From Candidatus Flexifilum affinis (lineage in GTDB: Bacteria; Chloroflexota; Anaerolineae; Aggregatilineales; Phototrophicaceae): a stretch of DNA of 64,000 nt. The stretch is from the NCBI GenBank assembly GCA_016713325.1, contig JADJPJ010000017.1:62001-126000 (forward strand), read 5' to 3'. Below, in pieces: positions 32,219 through 40,505 of this stretch. The stretch's first letter is position 1, and the number at the start of each line of letters is the position of its first letter. Made by a program: the position numbers and the translations under genes. The notes beneath the pieces were generated by a model that ran no database searches, had not been told where the DNA came from, and saw only the letters and a list, made by a program, of their open reading frames with translations.

Positions 32219-33685
32219 ATGTCACGAAGCAGCTATGGTTACGTCGGACGACGCTCCGGCGGTTCCGCATGGCAGTGGGTGATTATCGGGCTGGTTCTCG
32301 GTTTTGGCTGCTCGGTGATCCTGGTGCTCGGCGCTCTGGCCGCCGGTTTTCTGGCCGTAGACACGAATGCTCTGGCCAACCTGCCTTCTCCGACACCGCA
32401 AATTCTGATCATCACCGCGACGCCGGAACCTGTCACGCCTTCTCCGACGGCCGATGCAGCCACCGCGACCCCAACCCAAGGGATCGTGCTTGAAGTCCAG
32501 CCGCCGACCGCAACCCCGACCATTAACCCGACTTTCCTGACGCTTCAGCCGACGAACCCGCCAACCGCGTTGGGGATCACCGGCCAGAATACGACCGGCG
32601 ATGGCAGCACCGCGCCGGACTTGACTGCTTCCGGAAGCGGCATGGACGCGGTTCGAGGGCAGGCCAGCGAGACGGTGGCCATTGAAGGCGGCACCTTCAC
32701 CATGGGCACCAACGTCTCTGAAGTGGCGCAGGCGGTCCGCGAATGCCTGGCCGGCTATGGCGGCGAAGCGGGCAACTGCCAGCCGGAATATGGCGAAGAC
32801 TCGGCGCCGGAACATCAGGTGACGGTCAGCGCCTTCCGCATGGAACGGACCGAGGTCAGCTATGCCCAGTACCTCGCCTTCCTGAATGCCATGGGACCGG
32901 GATCGCACCGCAACGGCTGCGGCGGCTTCGCCTGCATCCAGACGCGCAATGACTCCGAAACCAGCAATGTCCAGTTCGACAGCCAGACCTACAGCGTTCT
33001 CTTCGCTATCAACGATTACCCGATGACCAACGTCACCTGGTACGGCGCCAACGCCTACTGCTCGGCGGTTGGCCGTCGTCTGCCGACCGAGGCCGAGTGG
33101 GAACGTGCCGCCCGCGGCACGGATGCCCGAGTCTTCCCGTGGGGCAACACCTGGGACCCGCTGCGCGCCAGCACCCGTCGCCCCGCCGAGGGAGAGCCGG
33201 AAAAGGAGACCGTCTTCAGTTTCAGCGATGGCGCCAGCCCCTATGGCGTGCTCAATATGGCCGGCAACGTCGCGGAATGGGTGAGCGACTGGTACGACGC
33301 GCGCTTCTATGGGCGGGCGGAGGCCACGGTGCCGGATCCGCAGGGGCCGCTTTCGGGTACGACCAAGGTGGTGCGCGGCGGTTCGTGGGACAGCGTGCCG
33401 TTCTTCTCGCGCGCCCCGCATCGCCAGGACCGCGACCCGCTCCAGCCGACGGCCTGGATCGGCTTCCGCTGCGTCGAGGATCTGGGCGCGGCCGGCGCCG
33501 CGGGCACAAGCCCGCTCGGCGCGGCGCAGACCTTCACCCAGAGCGACCTGCTGCTGCCGCAGACCCCATCCCCCGGCGCGGCGGATGAAGAAGTGATCGA
33601 CAGCGCGCCGACCCTGCCGCCGGCCCAGCCGACGCAGGCCCCGGTGGGCAACCCGACCGTGGCGCCAACGCTGGCCCCGGGCTAG
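32219..33685 (+). CDS. Membrane-anchored SUMF1/FGE-sulfatase-domain protein
   Basis: 488 residues. An N-terminal TM anchor (about 18-45) precedes a Thr/Pro-rich extracellular linker (55-145). The formylglycine-generating-enzyme-like fold runs from about 150 to 420: EGGTFTMGTNV, VTVSAFRMERTEVSYAQYLA, RLPTEAEWERAARG, NMAGNVAEWVSDWY and VVRGGSWDS. True aerobic FGE needs a Cys pair just after RGGSW. Here that stretch reads DSVPFFSRAPHRQDRD without Cys, so oxidation of a sulfatase cysteine is unlikely and a binding or structural role is more probable. The C-terminus is again Pro/Thr-rich. No sulfatase gene is nearby. A terminator follows. Confidence 0.88.
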   Translation: MSRSSYGYVGRRSGGSAWQWVIIGLVLGFGCSVILVLGALAAGFLAVDTNALANLPSPTPQILIITATPEPVTPSPTADAATATPTQGIVLEVQPPTATPTINPTFLTLQPTNPPTALGITGQNTTGDGSTAPDLTASGSGMDAVRGQASETVAIEGGTFTMGTNVSEVAQAVRECLAGYGGEAGNCQPEYGEDSAPEHQVTVSAFRMERTEVSYAQYLAFLNAMGPGSHRNGCGGFACIQTRNDSETSNVQFDSQTYSVLFAINDYPMTNVTWYGANAYCSAVGRRLPTEAEWERAARGTDARVFPWGNTWDPLRASTRRPAEGEPEKETVFSFSDGASPYGVLNMAGNVAEWVSDWYDARFYGRAEATVPDPQGPLSGTTKVVRGGSWDSVPFFSRAPHRQDRDPLQPTAWIGFRCVEDLGAAGAAGTSPLGAAQTFTQSDLLLPQTPSPGAADEEVIDSAPTLPPAQPTQAPVGNPTVAPTLAPG

Positions 33686-33708
33686 TTGCTGTAGACTTCG
33701 TTAGGTGT

Positions 33709-33742
33709 GACGCCCCGGACGTGCTCCGGGGCGTCTTTGTTT
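33709..33742 (+). terminator. Intrinsic terminator after the FGE-like gene
   Basis: Perfect 11-bp stem GACGCCCCGGA/TCCGGGGCGTC with 5-base loop and TTTGTTT. Confidence 0.92.
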
Positions 33743-33832
33743 GCGGCTACGCCGGCGGGGTGAACATCGCCGGCTTTTCCCAAGTAATGCATTTACGACA
33801 GACCGGCACGATCGAGCGAAGGATGAGCGACT

Positions 33833-34969
33833 ATGAATGGGCGTGGGTTGGGCGTGGGACTGGCGCTGCTGCTCTTCGCGGCGCTGGCAGCCGTCAGTGT
33901 GATCTCGGCTCAGGAGGCAACCCCTGAAGCAACTGGGGAGGCGACTGCTGAAGCGACGGCAGAAGCTACTGCGGAAGCGACTGTCGAAGCCAGCCCGGAG
34001 CCGACGGCAGAGCCAACAGACGATGTTTCTGAATCCACTCCGGAAGCGGAGGCAACGGCGGAGGCGACTGCTGAGGCCACCCGTGAAGCGCTCCCGCCCG
34101 GCGCGATGCTCGACTTCCCCGGTCCCGGCAGCTATACCGTCTCGGTCATGCAGGGCGAGATCGAGCGGAGTTACGGCGTTTATATCCCGGCGTCCTATGC
34201 CGATGCCGAGGCGCCCGCCCCGCTGGTGATCGTGCTGCACGCCGCCAATGGCAGCGCTCTGCTGGCCGAACGTCAGTCCGGCTTTGATGAACTGGCAGAG
34301 GAATCCGGCTTCATCGTCGCCTATCCCGACGGCGTGAACGGCTTCTGGAACGATGGCCGCCCGCTCGACCCGCGCGTCAACGCCAACGTCTCAGACTCGG
34401 CATTTCTGGCCGGGGTGATCGCTTTCCTGTCGGACAAGCTGAGCATCGATCCGGCGCGCGTGTTCGCCACCGGCTACTCGATGGGCGGCATGATGGCCCT
34501 GCGCGCGGCCTGCGAGCTGAATGGCCGGATCGCGGCAGTGGCCTCGGTCGCCACGACCATGCCGGAATACGTCAATCCCTTCTGTCAGGGCAGCCTGCCA
34601 CTCCCGGCGCTCTTTATGCTCGGCACCGACGACAATTCGATCCCCTGGTCGGGTTTGGCGCGGCAGGGACAGGGCTATCTGAGCGCCGCCGGCTCGCTGA
34701 ACTACTGGCGGCAGCACAACGCCTGCGCCGATGCCGTCGACACCGAGGTGCTTCCGGAGATCGCCCCGGATGACGGGACGATCGTCATCGTTAGCCGGTA
34801 TGACGACTGCTCGGCGGATGCGTCGGTGGTGCTGTATGGCATCTACTTCGGCGGGCACACCTGGCCGGGGCGCCCCAGCCCGATCGGCATCGATCCGGGC
34901 GTGGTCAGCCAGGAGATCGACGGCACGCGGGTGATCTGGGAGTTCTTCAACGCGGTAGGTGGGGAGTAG
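33833..34969 (+). CDS. Secreted PHB-depolymerase/feruloyl-esterase-like hydrolase
   Basis: 378 residues. A signal peptide or anchor lies at 1-24 (LGVGLALLLFAALAAVSV..AQE). An Ala/Thr/Glu repeat linker of about 60 residues (units like EATAEATAE) leads to an alpha/beta hydrolase of the esterase-PHB / LpqC family. Nucleophile Ser216 lies in ATGYSMGG, the acid is probably in LGTDDNSIPW, and His is in FGGHTWPG. YGVYIPASY and APLVIVLHAANGS build the first strands and the oxyanion hole. Likely substrates are polyester or feruloylated/acetylated polysaccharide outside the cell. ATG is preceded by AAGGATGAG. A terminator follows. Confidence 0.9.
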   Translation: MNGRGLGVGLALLLFAALAAVSVISAQEATPEATGEATAEATAEATAEATVEASPEPTAEPTDDVSESTPEAEATAEATAEATREALPPGAMLDFPGPGSYTVSVMQGEIERSYGVYIPASYADAEAPAPLVIVLHAANGSALLAERQSGFDELAEESGFIVAYPDGVNGFWNDGRPLDPRVNANVSDSAFLAGVIAFLSDKLSIDPARVFATGYSMGGMMALRAACELNGRIAAVASVATTMPEYVNPFCQGSLPLPALFMLGTDDNSIPWSGLARQGQGYLSAAGSLNYWRQHNACADAVDTEVLPEIAPDDGTIVIVSRYDDCSADASVVLYGIYFGGHTWPGRPSPIGIDPGVVSQEIDGTRVIWEFFNAVGGE

Positions 34970-34987
34970 GCGGGAAGACGTGTCTCA

Positions 34988-35030
34988 CAACCGCCCGGCC
35001 GATTTACGTCGGGCGGGCGGTTGTTGTTTC
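34988..35030 (+). terminator. Intrinsic terminator after the esterase gene
   Basis: 15-bp stem with one mismatch (34988-35002 with 35009-35023), 6-base loop, followed by TTGTTT. Confidence 0.85.
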
Positions 35031-35162
35031 GGGGACAGCGTCCTTCGTTGGCAGGGCATCCGGCCGAACGATGCAGTGGTTTGCGGCGGGTAACCGGCAT
35101 GGCTATACTCTCGGCACTTGTTCTGCCAACGAGATTGCGCAGGTCGGTCACTCGAAGCCCGC

Positions 35163-37637
35163 ATGAACCCGACACTATTGCCTAACGACGATCTGCGCCT
35201 TGTAGGTCGAACGCTTCACGAGAAATATCGTATTATCAAGCTGCTCCGCACCGGCGGTTTCGGCGCGGTCTACCTCGCAGAACACGTCATCCTGCATGAT
35301 CTGGTCGCTATCAAAGTCCTTGCCGGCGAGTTTTCCCGTCTGCCCTCGTTTGTGCGCCAGTTCCTCTTCGAAGCCCGCGCCATGGCGGAACTCAAGCATC
35401 CGAACATCGTCGGCATCCGCGATGTCTATGAACTGAGTGATGAGCTGCCGCCACACTTCGTCATGGAATACATGGGTCGGGGCAGCCTGCATGATCGGCT
35501 GAAAGCGGGCGCTCGGCTTGCCCCCGACGAGGTCGCCGTTTTCGTCCAAAAGATCGCGGCGGCGCTTCAGCTCGCTCATGACCGTGGCTACGTCCACCGC
35601 GATATCAAGCCGTCCAATATCTTGTTTGACGATGAAGACGCGCCGCATCTGGCCGATTTCGGCATTGCCAAGCAGTTGAACCCCGACGTCAATGCCGAAC
35701 GCACCAGCACCAGCACGGGTCAGGTCAAGGGATCGCCACAGTACATGTCGCCAGAGCAGGCGCTTGGCCTGACGACCATCGATGTGCGGGCGGATCAATA
35801 CTCGCTGGGCATGGTGCTCTATCAGATGCTCTCTGGCGGTCAGGCCTATCTGGTCAGCGACGGCAGTACCAGCAGTGCATCGGTGCAGACGACGGCCCGC
35901 AAGCTGAACGCCAAGGTCTACCAGTCGCACACCGAGGCGCACATCAATGGCACGCCCATCGACATCGTCAAATGGCGCGAAACGCTGCCGACACCGTTGT
36001 CGATCTTCTTCAAGCGGGCGCTTGCCAAGACGCCCGAAGAGCGCTTCGGATCCATGGCGGAGTTCTCATCGGCATTCGCCCGGGCCACCCTCCAGCGATC
36101 CGGATCGCAGCGGCGGCTCATGCTGCTCGCCGGGGCGCTGCTGACCGCGGTGGTGGTGATCGTCGCCGCGTTGGCCCTGCTGGCCGGACCGGGCGGGGCA
36201 CTGCCGCCTGCGACGTCGGTTGGGACCAGTCAAGCCGCTGCGGCGAACGTTGAGACGACGCCATCTTTGGCCGTGACAAACCCGGGGGGCGGTGTCGTGC
36301 TGATCGTCACGGCGACGACTACCCCCACGGAGGACACACTTTTCCTGACCGAGACTATGGGCGCGACCCCGACGCCTGTGCCGAGCGACACGCCATCCGC
36401 GACGGCGATTCCCTCTTCGACGACGACGCCAACTCCCGATATGACCATCACCTCGCTGTTTGGCATGGCGATGCAGAGCGCGACGGCGGTGGTCGCCGCG
36501 ACGCAGACAGCGCTCGATGCTGCGACGGCCGCGGCGGGTACAGCCACGATCTCGGCCCAGCGTCATGAAACGGCGACGGCGCGCATTCTGGCCACTGACT
36601 CCGCGAATGGCACTGCGACCGATGCCGCACAGCGTGACGCCACGGCGACGGCGGGCGTACAAGCGACCCGATCCGCTGCCAGGCAAGCGACCATCGACGC
36701 CGTTCTTCAGTCGCTTGATGCGACGGCCACGGCGGGTGTCCGTGCCACCGAAGCCGCTGGAGGCACGGCGACAATCTCGGCTCAGCGCCACGCCACCGCG
36801 ACGGCGCGGGTCGAGGCCACCTCAACCGCCCAGCGTCAGGCAACCGCCGATGCGACTACGACAGCCGGTGTCCGTGCCACCGAAACCGCTGGAGGCACGG
36901 CAACGATCTCGGCTCAGCGCCACGCCACTGCGACGGCGCGGGTCGAGGCCACCTCAACCGCCCAGCGTCAGGCAACCGCCGATGCCATACTACCGGCGGT
37001 GCGTGCTACGCAGACGGCACAGGTCGAAGCGACCCAGGCTGTGGGTGATTCGGAGACAATCTCGGCTCAGCGCCACGCCACCGCGACGGCGCGGGTCGAG
37101 GCGACGTCCACAGCCCGGCGTCAGGCAACCGCCGATGCGACTACTGCCGGCGGTTCCGTGCCAACGCGCGCACAGGTCAAGCGACGCAGGCTGTGGGTGA
37201 TTCGGCGACAATCTCGGCTCAGCGCCACGCCACCGCGACGGCGCGGGTCGAGGCGACGTCCACAGCCCGGCGTCAGGCAACGGCCGATGCCATACTACCG
37301 GCGGTTCGTGCTACGCAGACGGCACAGGTCGAAGCGACCCAGGCTGTGGGTGATTCGGCAACGATCTCGGCTCAGCGCCACGCCACCGCGACGGCGCGGG
37401 TCGAGGCGACGTCCACAGCCCGGCGTCAGGCAACCGCCGATGCCATACTGCCGGCGGTTCGTGCTACGCAGACGGCACAGGTCGAAGCGACGTCCACAGC
37501 CCGTGCTGCGGCGACACAGCCCTACCATTTCGCCTTTGTGCAGGCGGATCAGGATTGGCAGCCAACCGGACTGTTGGTTGAGGCAGAAACGGCGATTCGC
37601 TTTGCAGTGGTGGATGGCGCATGGACCACCTGGGTAG
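35163..37637 (+). CDS. Membrane Ser/Thr protein kinase, 5' part (frameshift near 37178)
   Basis: PknB-type kinase read from ATG 35163. The kinase domain (about 15-300) shows GGFGAVYLAEH, catalytic Lys in VAIKVLAG, HRDIKPSNILF, DFGIAKQ and SPQYMSPEQALG. A TM helix follows at about 321-343 (LMLLAGALLTAVVVIVAAL). Outside the membrane is a long Ala/Thr/Arg repeat stalk (from about codon 455). The stalk repeats leave frame near 37178: repeat spacing drops from 153 to 152 and one G is missing in GGTC-AAGC. Everything from 37179 to 37637 in this frame is shadow sequence. The true protein continues in the next entry. Confidence 0.88.
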   Translation: MNPTLLPNDDLRLVGRTLHEKYRIIKLLRTGGFGAVYLAEHVILHDLVAIKVLAGEFSRLPSFVRQFLFEARAMAELKHPNIVGIRDVYELSDELPPHFVMEYMGRGSLHDRLKAGARLAPDEVAVFVQKIAAALQLAHDRGYVHRDIKPSNILFDDEDAPHLADFGIAKQLNPDVNAERTSTSTGQVKGSPQYMSPEQALGLTTIDVRADQYSLGMVLYQMLSGGQAYLVSDGSTSSASVQTTARKLNAKVYQSHTEAHINGTPIDIVKWRETLPTPLSIFFKRALAKTPEERFGSMAEFSSAFARATLQRSGSQRRLMLLAGALLTAVVVIVAALALLAGPGGALPPATSVGTSQAAAANVETTPSLAVTNPGGGVVLIVTATTTPTEDTLFLTETMGATPTPVPSDTPSATAIPSSTTTPTPDMTITSLFGMAMQSATAVVAATQTALDAATAAAGTATISAQRHETATARILATDSANGTATDAAQRDATATAGVQATRSAARQATIDAVLQSLDATATAGVRATEAAGGTATISAQRHATATARVEATSTAQRQATADATTTAGVRATETAGGTATISAQRHATATARVEATSTAQRQATADAILPAVRATQTAQVEATQAVGDSETISAQRHATATARVEATSTARRQATADATTAGGSVPTRAQVKRRRLWVIRRQSRLSATPPRRRGSRRRPQPGVRQRPMPYYRRFVLRRRHRSKRPRLWVIRQRSRLSATPPRRRGSRRRPQPGVRQPPMPYCRRFVLRRRHRSKRRPQPVLRRHSPTISPLCRRIRIGSQPDCWLRQKRRFALQWWMAHGPPG
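36771..37500 (+). repeat. Tandem repeats in the kinase stalk (five copies, 132-153 bp)
   Basis: Near-identical copies begin at 36771, 36903, 37056, 37208 and 37361, with spacings 132, 153, 152 and 153. A weaker copy starts near 36546. Each encodes ISAQRHATATARVEATSTA followed by a variable joint. The 152 spacing marks the one-base deletion. The sequence is Ala/Thr/Arg rich and likely a helical rod. Confidence 0.9.
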
Positions 37638-38386
37638 GGGAGTTCCGTCAGACGGGTGGCGAGGACTACGGCATAGCCTGTATGCCGCAAGCAGATATTG
37701 CCTGCGGGGAGCCGATCCCACTCGTTTCTCAGAATGCGCTCATCGGGCGGGTGGGCGATCATGTTTTCCTGGTTGGTGCCGCCAACACGATCGTCACGCA
37801 GGATGCCGGAGAGCTTTTCCTTCGTTCTAACGATGTGTCTGATGGCATGTACGACAATAGCGGCCTGCTCAAGGTCAGTATCACCGTCGAAGAGGATATC
37901 ACCTCGCAGTTGAGCGGCCGGACTCTGCGCATTTGGCGAGTTGGGTCAATCGAGGCGCCGGATGACGTACCGTCATCGGAACTGAACGCATCATACCTGG
38001 ATCAGCTCGAAACGCACGATTTGCGTTATGACGTGCAGGCGTTTTCCGCCGCCGACTTTCCAGCGGCCTTCTTCGATGCTCTTGATCGGAATGCTGAACC
38101 CGATATTCTGGTGGCGCACTACTCCTCCATTCAGAATTTTGCCGGCAGTCGCAGCAGCTCTCCCGGTCTTATCACCCGCCCTGGCGTCCGGGAGATTCTC
38201 CAATTCGCCAGTGGCTTCTTTTTCACTGACGGCCCTGACAATGTTTTTCTGGTCCGGACGGCCGCCAACTACCTGGCAGCCAGGGAGTTGATCCTTTCGA
38301 ATCGCGTGTGTCCCGCGTACTGGCAGTTCGCATCAGAGATGATCGGCTCGACGATGCTGACCTGCGCGTCTCGGTGCTGCGTGTGA
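37179..38386 (+). CDS. Ser/Thr kinase, middle part: end of stalk and first extracellular domain
   Basis: Frame-shifted continuation of the kinase gene. It carries the last two stalk repeats, then a non-repetitive domain beginning FHFAFVQADQDWQP (about 37525): a mixed alpha/beta region with TAIRFAVVDGAWTTW, NALIGRVGDHVFLVGAANT and VSITVEEDITSQLSGRTLRI. I do not recognise the fold. It is an extracellular sensor candidate. The frame is lost again at about 38306-38310 (CGCGTGTGTCCCGCG), where the sense frame becomes that of the next entry; after that point the residues to the stop at 38386 are shadow. Confidence 0.65.
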
Positions 38387-39030
38387 TCGAGGGATTCCTG
38401 GAGCGTGAACAGGAAGAAGTGTATCGGTACCTGCATCCACAAAGCCTGATGGATCGTCAGGGTCCTGGCTCGTTCCAGTTACATGTGGCTGGCTCGGCGC
38501 TGTGCGACGCGGTAGGCAGCGATAGCCTGGCCTTTGCCAATGTCGTGATGGCGGTCGATTCGCTCCCGATCATAGGCCTGTTGCCATTTGGCGCGGTAGT
38601 TCTCAACGACTCCGGCCGCTGGAAGGTTCTGTCATTCTCAACCGCGGGTGTCGTCCCTGCGACCTCGGATGTATCGGTCGATGGTTTCCTGGTTGAGGCT
38701 CAGGGCGATGATCCTGGCGAAGCGCCAGTATCGCCGATCCTGCTGGAACCGGTGAGCGGGTTTGCCTTTACCCAGGAAGATCTGGGTCGGTCCGGGCTGG
38801 ACTTTGTCTGGATGCAGGGTCACAGCGATTCGGTCATTGGAGAAGTTATCGAATTCGTCAACACCAGCGAGCAGCGCTCTTTCCTGTTCCTTTACCAGGA
38901 TCGTGGTGGAGAGCGGCGGGTTGAGCGCAACATGCTGCCCAGCAATGCGGGTGAGTGGATCTGGCGTGTCTGGTCGATTGGGTCAGATGGCCGGGTGTCC
39001 TTCTCTTACACGCGTCGATTTACGCAGTAA
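38308..39030 (+). CDS. Ser/Thr kinase, C-terminal part
   Basis: The third frame of the kinase gene, 240 codons ending at 39030. It starts at the second break (VSRVLAVRIRDDRLDDADLR) and contains a beta-rich extracellular domain: FQLHVAGSALCDAVG, GAVVLNDSGRWKVLSF, then EPVSGFAFTQEDLGRSGLDFVW, whose pattern suggests a carbohydrate- or ligand-binding beta-sandwich. The final strand reads GRVSFSYTRRF. Without the frameshifts kinase plus stalk plus these domains would make one receptor of about 1,290 residues. Confidence 0.6.
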   Translation: MSRVLAVRIRDDRLDDADLRVSVLRVIEGFLEREQEEVYRYLHPQSLMDRQGPGSFQLHVAGSALCDAVGSDSLAFANVVMAVDSLPIIGLLPFGAVVLNDSGRWKVLSFSTAGVVPATSDVSVDGFLVEAQGDDPGEAPVSPILLEPVSGFAFTQEDLGRSGLDFVWMQGHSDSVIGEVIEFVNTSEQRSFLFLYQDRGGERRVERNMLPSNAGEWIWRVWSIGSDGRVSFSYTRRFTQ

Positions 39031-39088
39031 GCGACTCTACCTGAACAATCGAAAATAGTGCCGACGTTTCGCGTTTAGCTCCCTGGGC

Positions 39089-39439
39089 TTACCTCATCAC
39101 CAGATGTGCCGCCCCGCTCAGCGCCGCGCCGAAAATCCACAGCTGTGAGTCCCACGTATTGAATCGAATAAGTGGATGGTCCCGCAGCAGCAGGTGCAGC
39201 CCGGCGTGGACGATCAGGAAGATATCCAGCCCGATCTGAAGACCGCTTGACATCAGGCTCGCCAGGATCACGACGAACAACGGCACATGCGCGGCGATGA
39301 ACCAGCGCCGACACGCCGCTTCCGACAGCCCTGCCCAACCGAAGAAGAAGGCCGGCTCGCCCCGCTCGACGGCGTCCAGTTCGTGCGTCAGCAGGAAGGC
39401 GAGGCCGAGTACAAAAATCAGATCCATGACGTCGATCAT
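39089..39439 (-). CDS. Small four-helix membrane protein
   Basis: 116 residues with about four TM helices: VMDLIFVLGLAFLLTHELDA, WFIAAHVPLFVVILASLMSS, QIGLDIFLIVHAGLHLLL and LWIFGAALSGAAHLVM. The LTHELDAVERGE motif and a His in VHAGLHLLLRDHP are reminiscent of a small uncharacterised membrane family (DUF6713-like); I am not certain of the number. The start is 25 bases after the TPR gene stop, so the two probably form an operon. Confidence 0.75.
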   Translation of the reverse strand: MIDVMDLIFVLGLAFLLTHELDAVERGEPAFFFGWAGLSEAACRRWFIAAHVPLFVVILASLMSSGLQIGLDIFLIVHAGLHLLLRDHPLIRFNTWDSQLWIFGAALSGAAHLVMR

Positions 39440-39464
39440 CCGAAGCTTTCCGAACAGGGTTGGG

Positions 39465-40370
39465 CTAGCGACTCAGATAGGCGATGTGCAGCGAGTCGAC
39501 CGGCGAGTGCCGTTCGACCTCTCGCCAACCGCCGCTCTCCAGCACCTTCTTCATCGAGGCGAAACGCTGCTCGCTGATCTCCTTCTGCCGGTTCTCCGTC
39601 ATCCGGTCGGCAAGGTTGTCCCCACGGTATGCCCAGATGGCACGGCGGCGAGCGTCAGAATAGATGGCGAACAGGTCAAGCGCGCTCGTCGTGGATCTGG
39701 GGATCGGCTCACGCCCCGGCAGCAAATAGACGAAAGTGTAGGATTCGTCGCGATAGTGGTAGCGAAAGCGCAGCAGCGTGAGCTGCGAGGCGGCGGCGGG
39801 AATGTCGTTGAGCGCGTAGCGCCGCTCGTTCTCGACCGCGCGCTGAAGTGCTGCGACCTCCTGCTCGCGAAACGGACCGCGCGGCGGCGATCCTGAACTC
39901 GCCGACCGTCTGGGTTGGAACAGGCGGCTGAGGCGAACGACGGCCACCACCGTGCCGGCGATCAGGACCAGCAGCAGCCAGGTGTTGTTCGCCGCGATGT
40001 CGGCTGGTGGGGTCGAACCCAATTCCATCTCGAGTGTGCGAATCTGGTCCTGCACGATTGGGTTGGCCGCGTCTCCGGCCTTCGCCAGATAGAGATAGAA
40101 GTCGGCGACGGCGCGTTCTTTTTCCCCACGCGCTGCATAAACCATGCCGCGGATACGGTAGGGCTCGGCGCTTGCCGCATCGAGTTCGATGGCGCGGGTC
40201 AGGTCGCTCAACGCCTGATCGTAGTTCGCGGCGCCAAGGCAAGCATTACCCCGCTCGGCGAACTGCGCGGACGTCTCCAGGGCGGCGTTGGGATCGCAGG
40301 ACTGCGCCCGAACGAAGGCGAGCGGAACACTCAACAGAACCAGCAGGAGCAGATGGGCGAACTGTTTCAT
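39465..40370 (-). CDS. Secreted/membrane TPR protein
   Basis: 301 residues from ATG 40370. An in-frame ATG at 40388 exists, but an AAGGAG site lies between the two, favouring the later one. Signal peptide MKQFAHLLLLVLLSVPLAF. TPR units follow at about 28-110 (AQFAERGNACLGAANYDQAL, EPYRIRGMVYAARGEKERAV). One TM helix lies at about 130-150. The cytoplasmic 150-residue C-terminal domain includes DEVSAL-like RYALNDIPAAASQLTLLRF. Function unknown; the C-terminal domain has paired aromatic strands (YTFVYLLPGREP). Confidence 0.75.
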   Translation of the reverse strand: MKQFAHLLLLVLLSVPLAFVRAQSCDPNAALETSAQFAERGNACLGAANYDQALSDLTRAIELDAASAEPYRIRGMVYAARGEKERAVADFYLYLAKAGDAANPIVQDQIRTLEMELGSTPPADIAANNTWLLLVLIAGTVVAVVRLSRLFQPRRSASSGSPPRGPFREQEVAALQRAVENERRYALNDIPAAASQLTLLRFRYHYRDESYTFVYLLPGREPIPRSTTSALDLFAIYSDARRRAIWAYRGDNLADRMTENRQKEISEQRFASMKKVLESGGWREVERHSPVDSLHIAYLSR

Positions 40371-40444
40371 ACCGCGCTCCTTACGCATGCGTTGACGCTC
40401 TGGAGACTGGTGTTGTGCAGCGAGGAGGTGTGTTATGCAGAGGC

Positions 40445-40492
40445 AACCCTCACCCGTGGCTACGGGTGAGGGTTTGGCGAGCTTGCTCGCCA
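40445..40492. terminator. Two adjacent hairpins between convergent/tandem units
   Basis: A perfect 13-bp stem AACCCTCACCCGT/ACGGGTGAGGGTT (40445-40474) is followed by TGGCGAGC/GCTCGCCA (40475-40492). There is no long T run. They sit just after the 40506-41873 gene on the minus strand and may slow or end its transcription. Confidence 0.5.
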
Positions 40493-40505
40493 GAATGTCA
40501 GGAGT

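Noticed and set aside
32219..33685. Sulfatase-maturation (formylglycine-generating) enzyme
   Set aside because: The expected active-site cysteine pair after RGGSW is missing and no sulfatase gene is nearby.
36771..37500. CRISPR-like array in the kinase region
   Set aside because: The repeats are coding, contiguous, 132-153 bp long and in register with codons; there are no short repeats with unique spacers.
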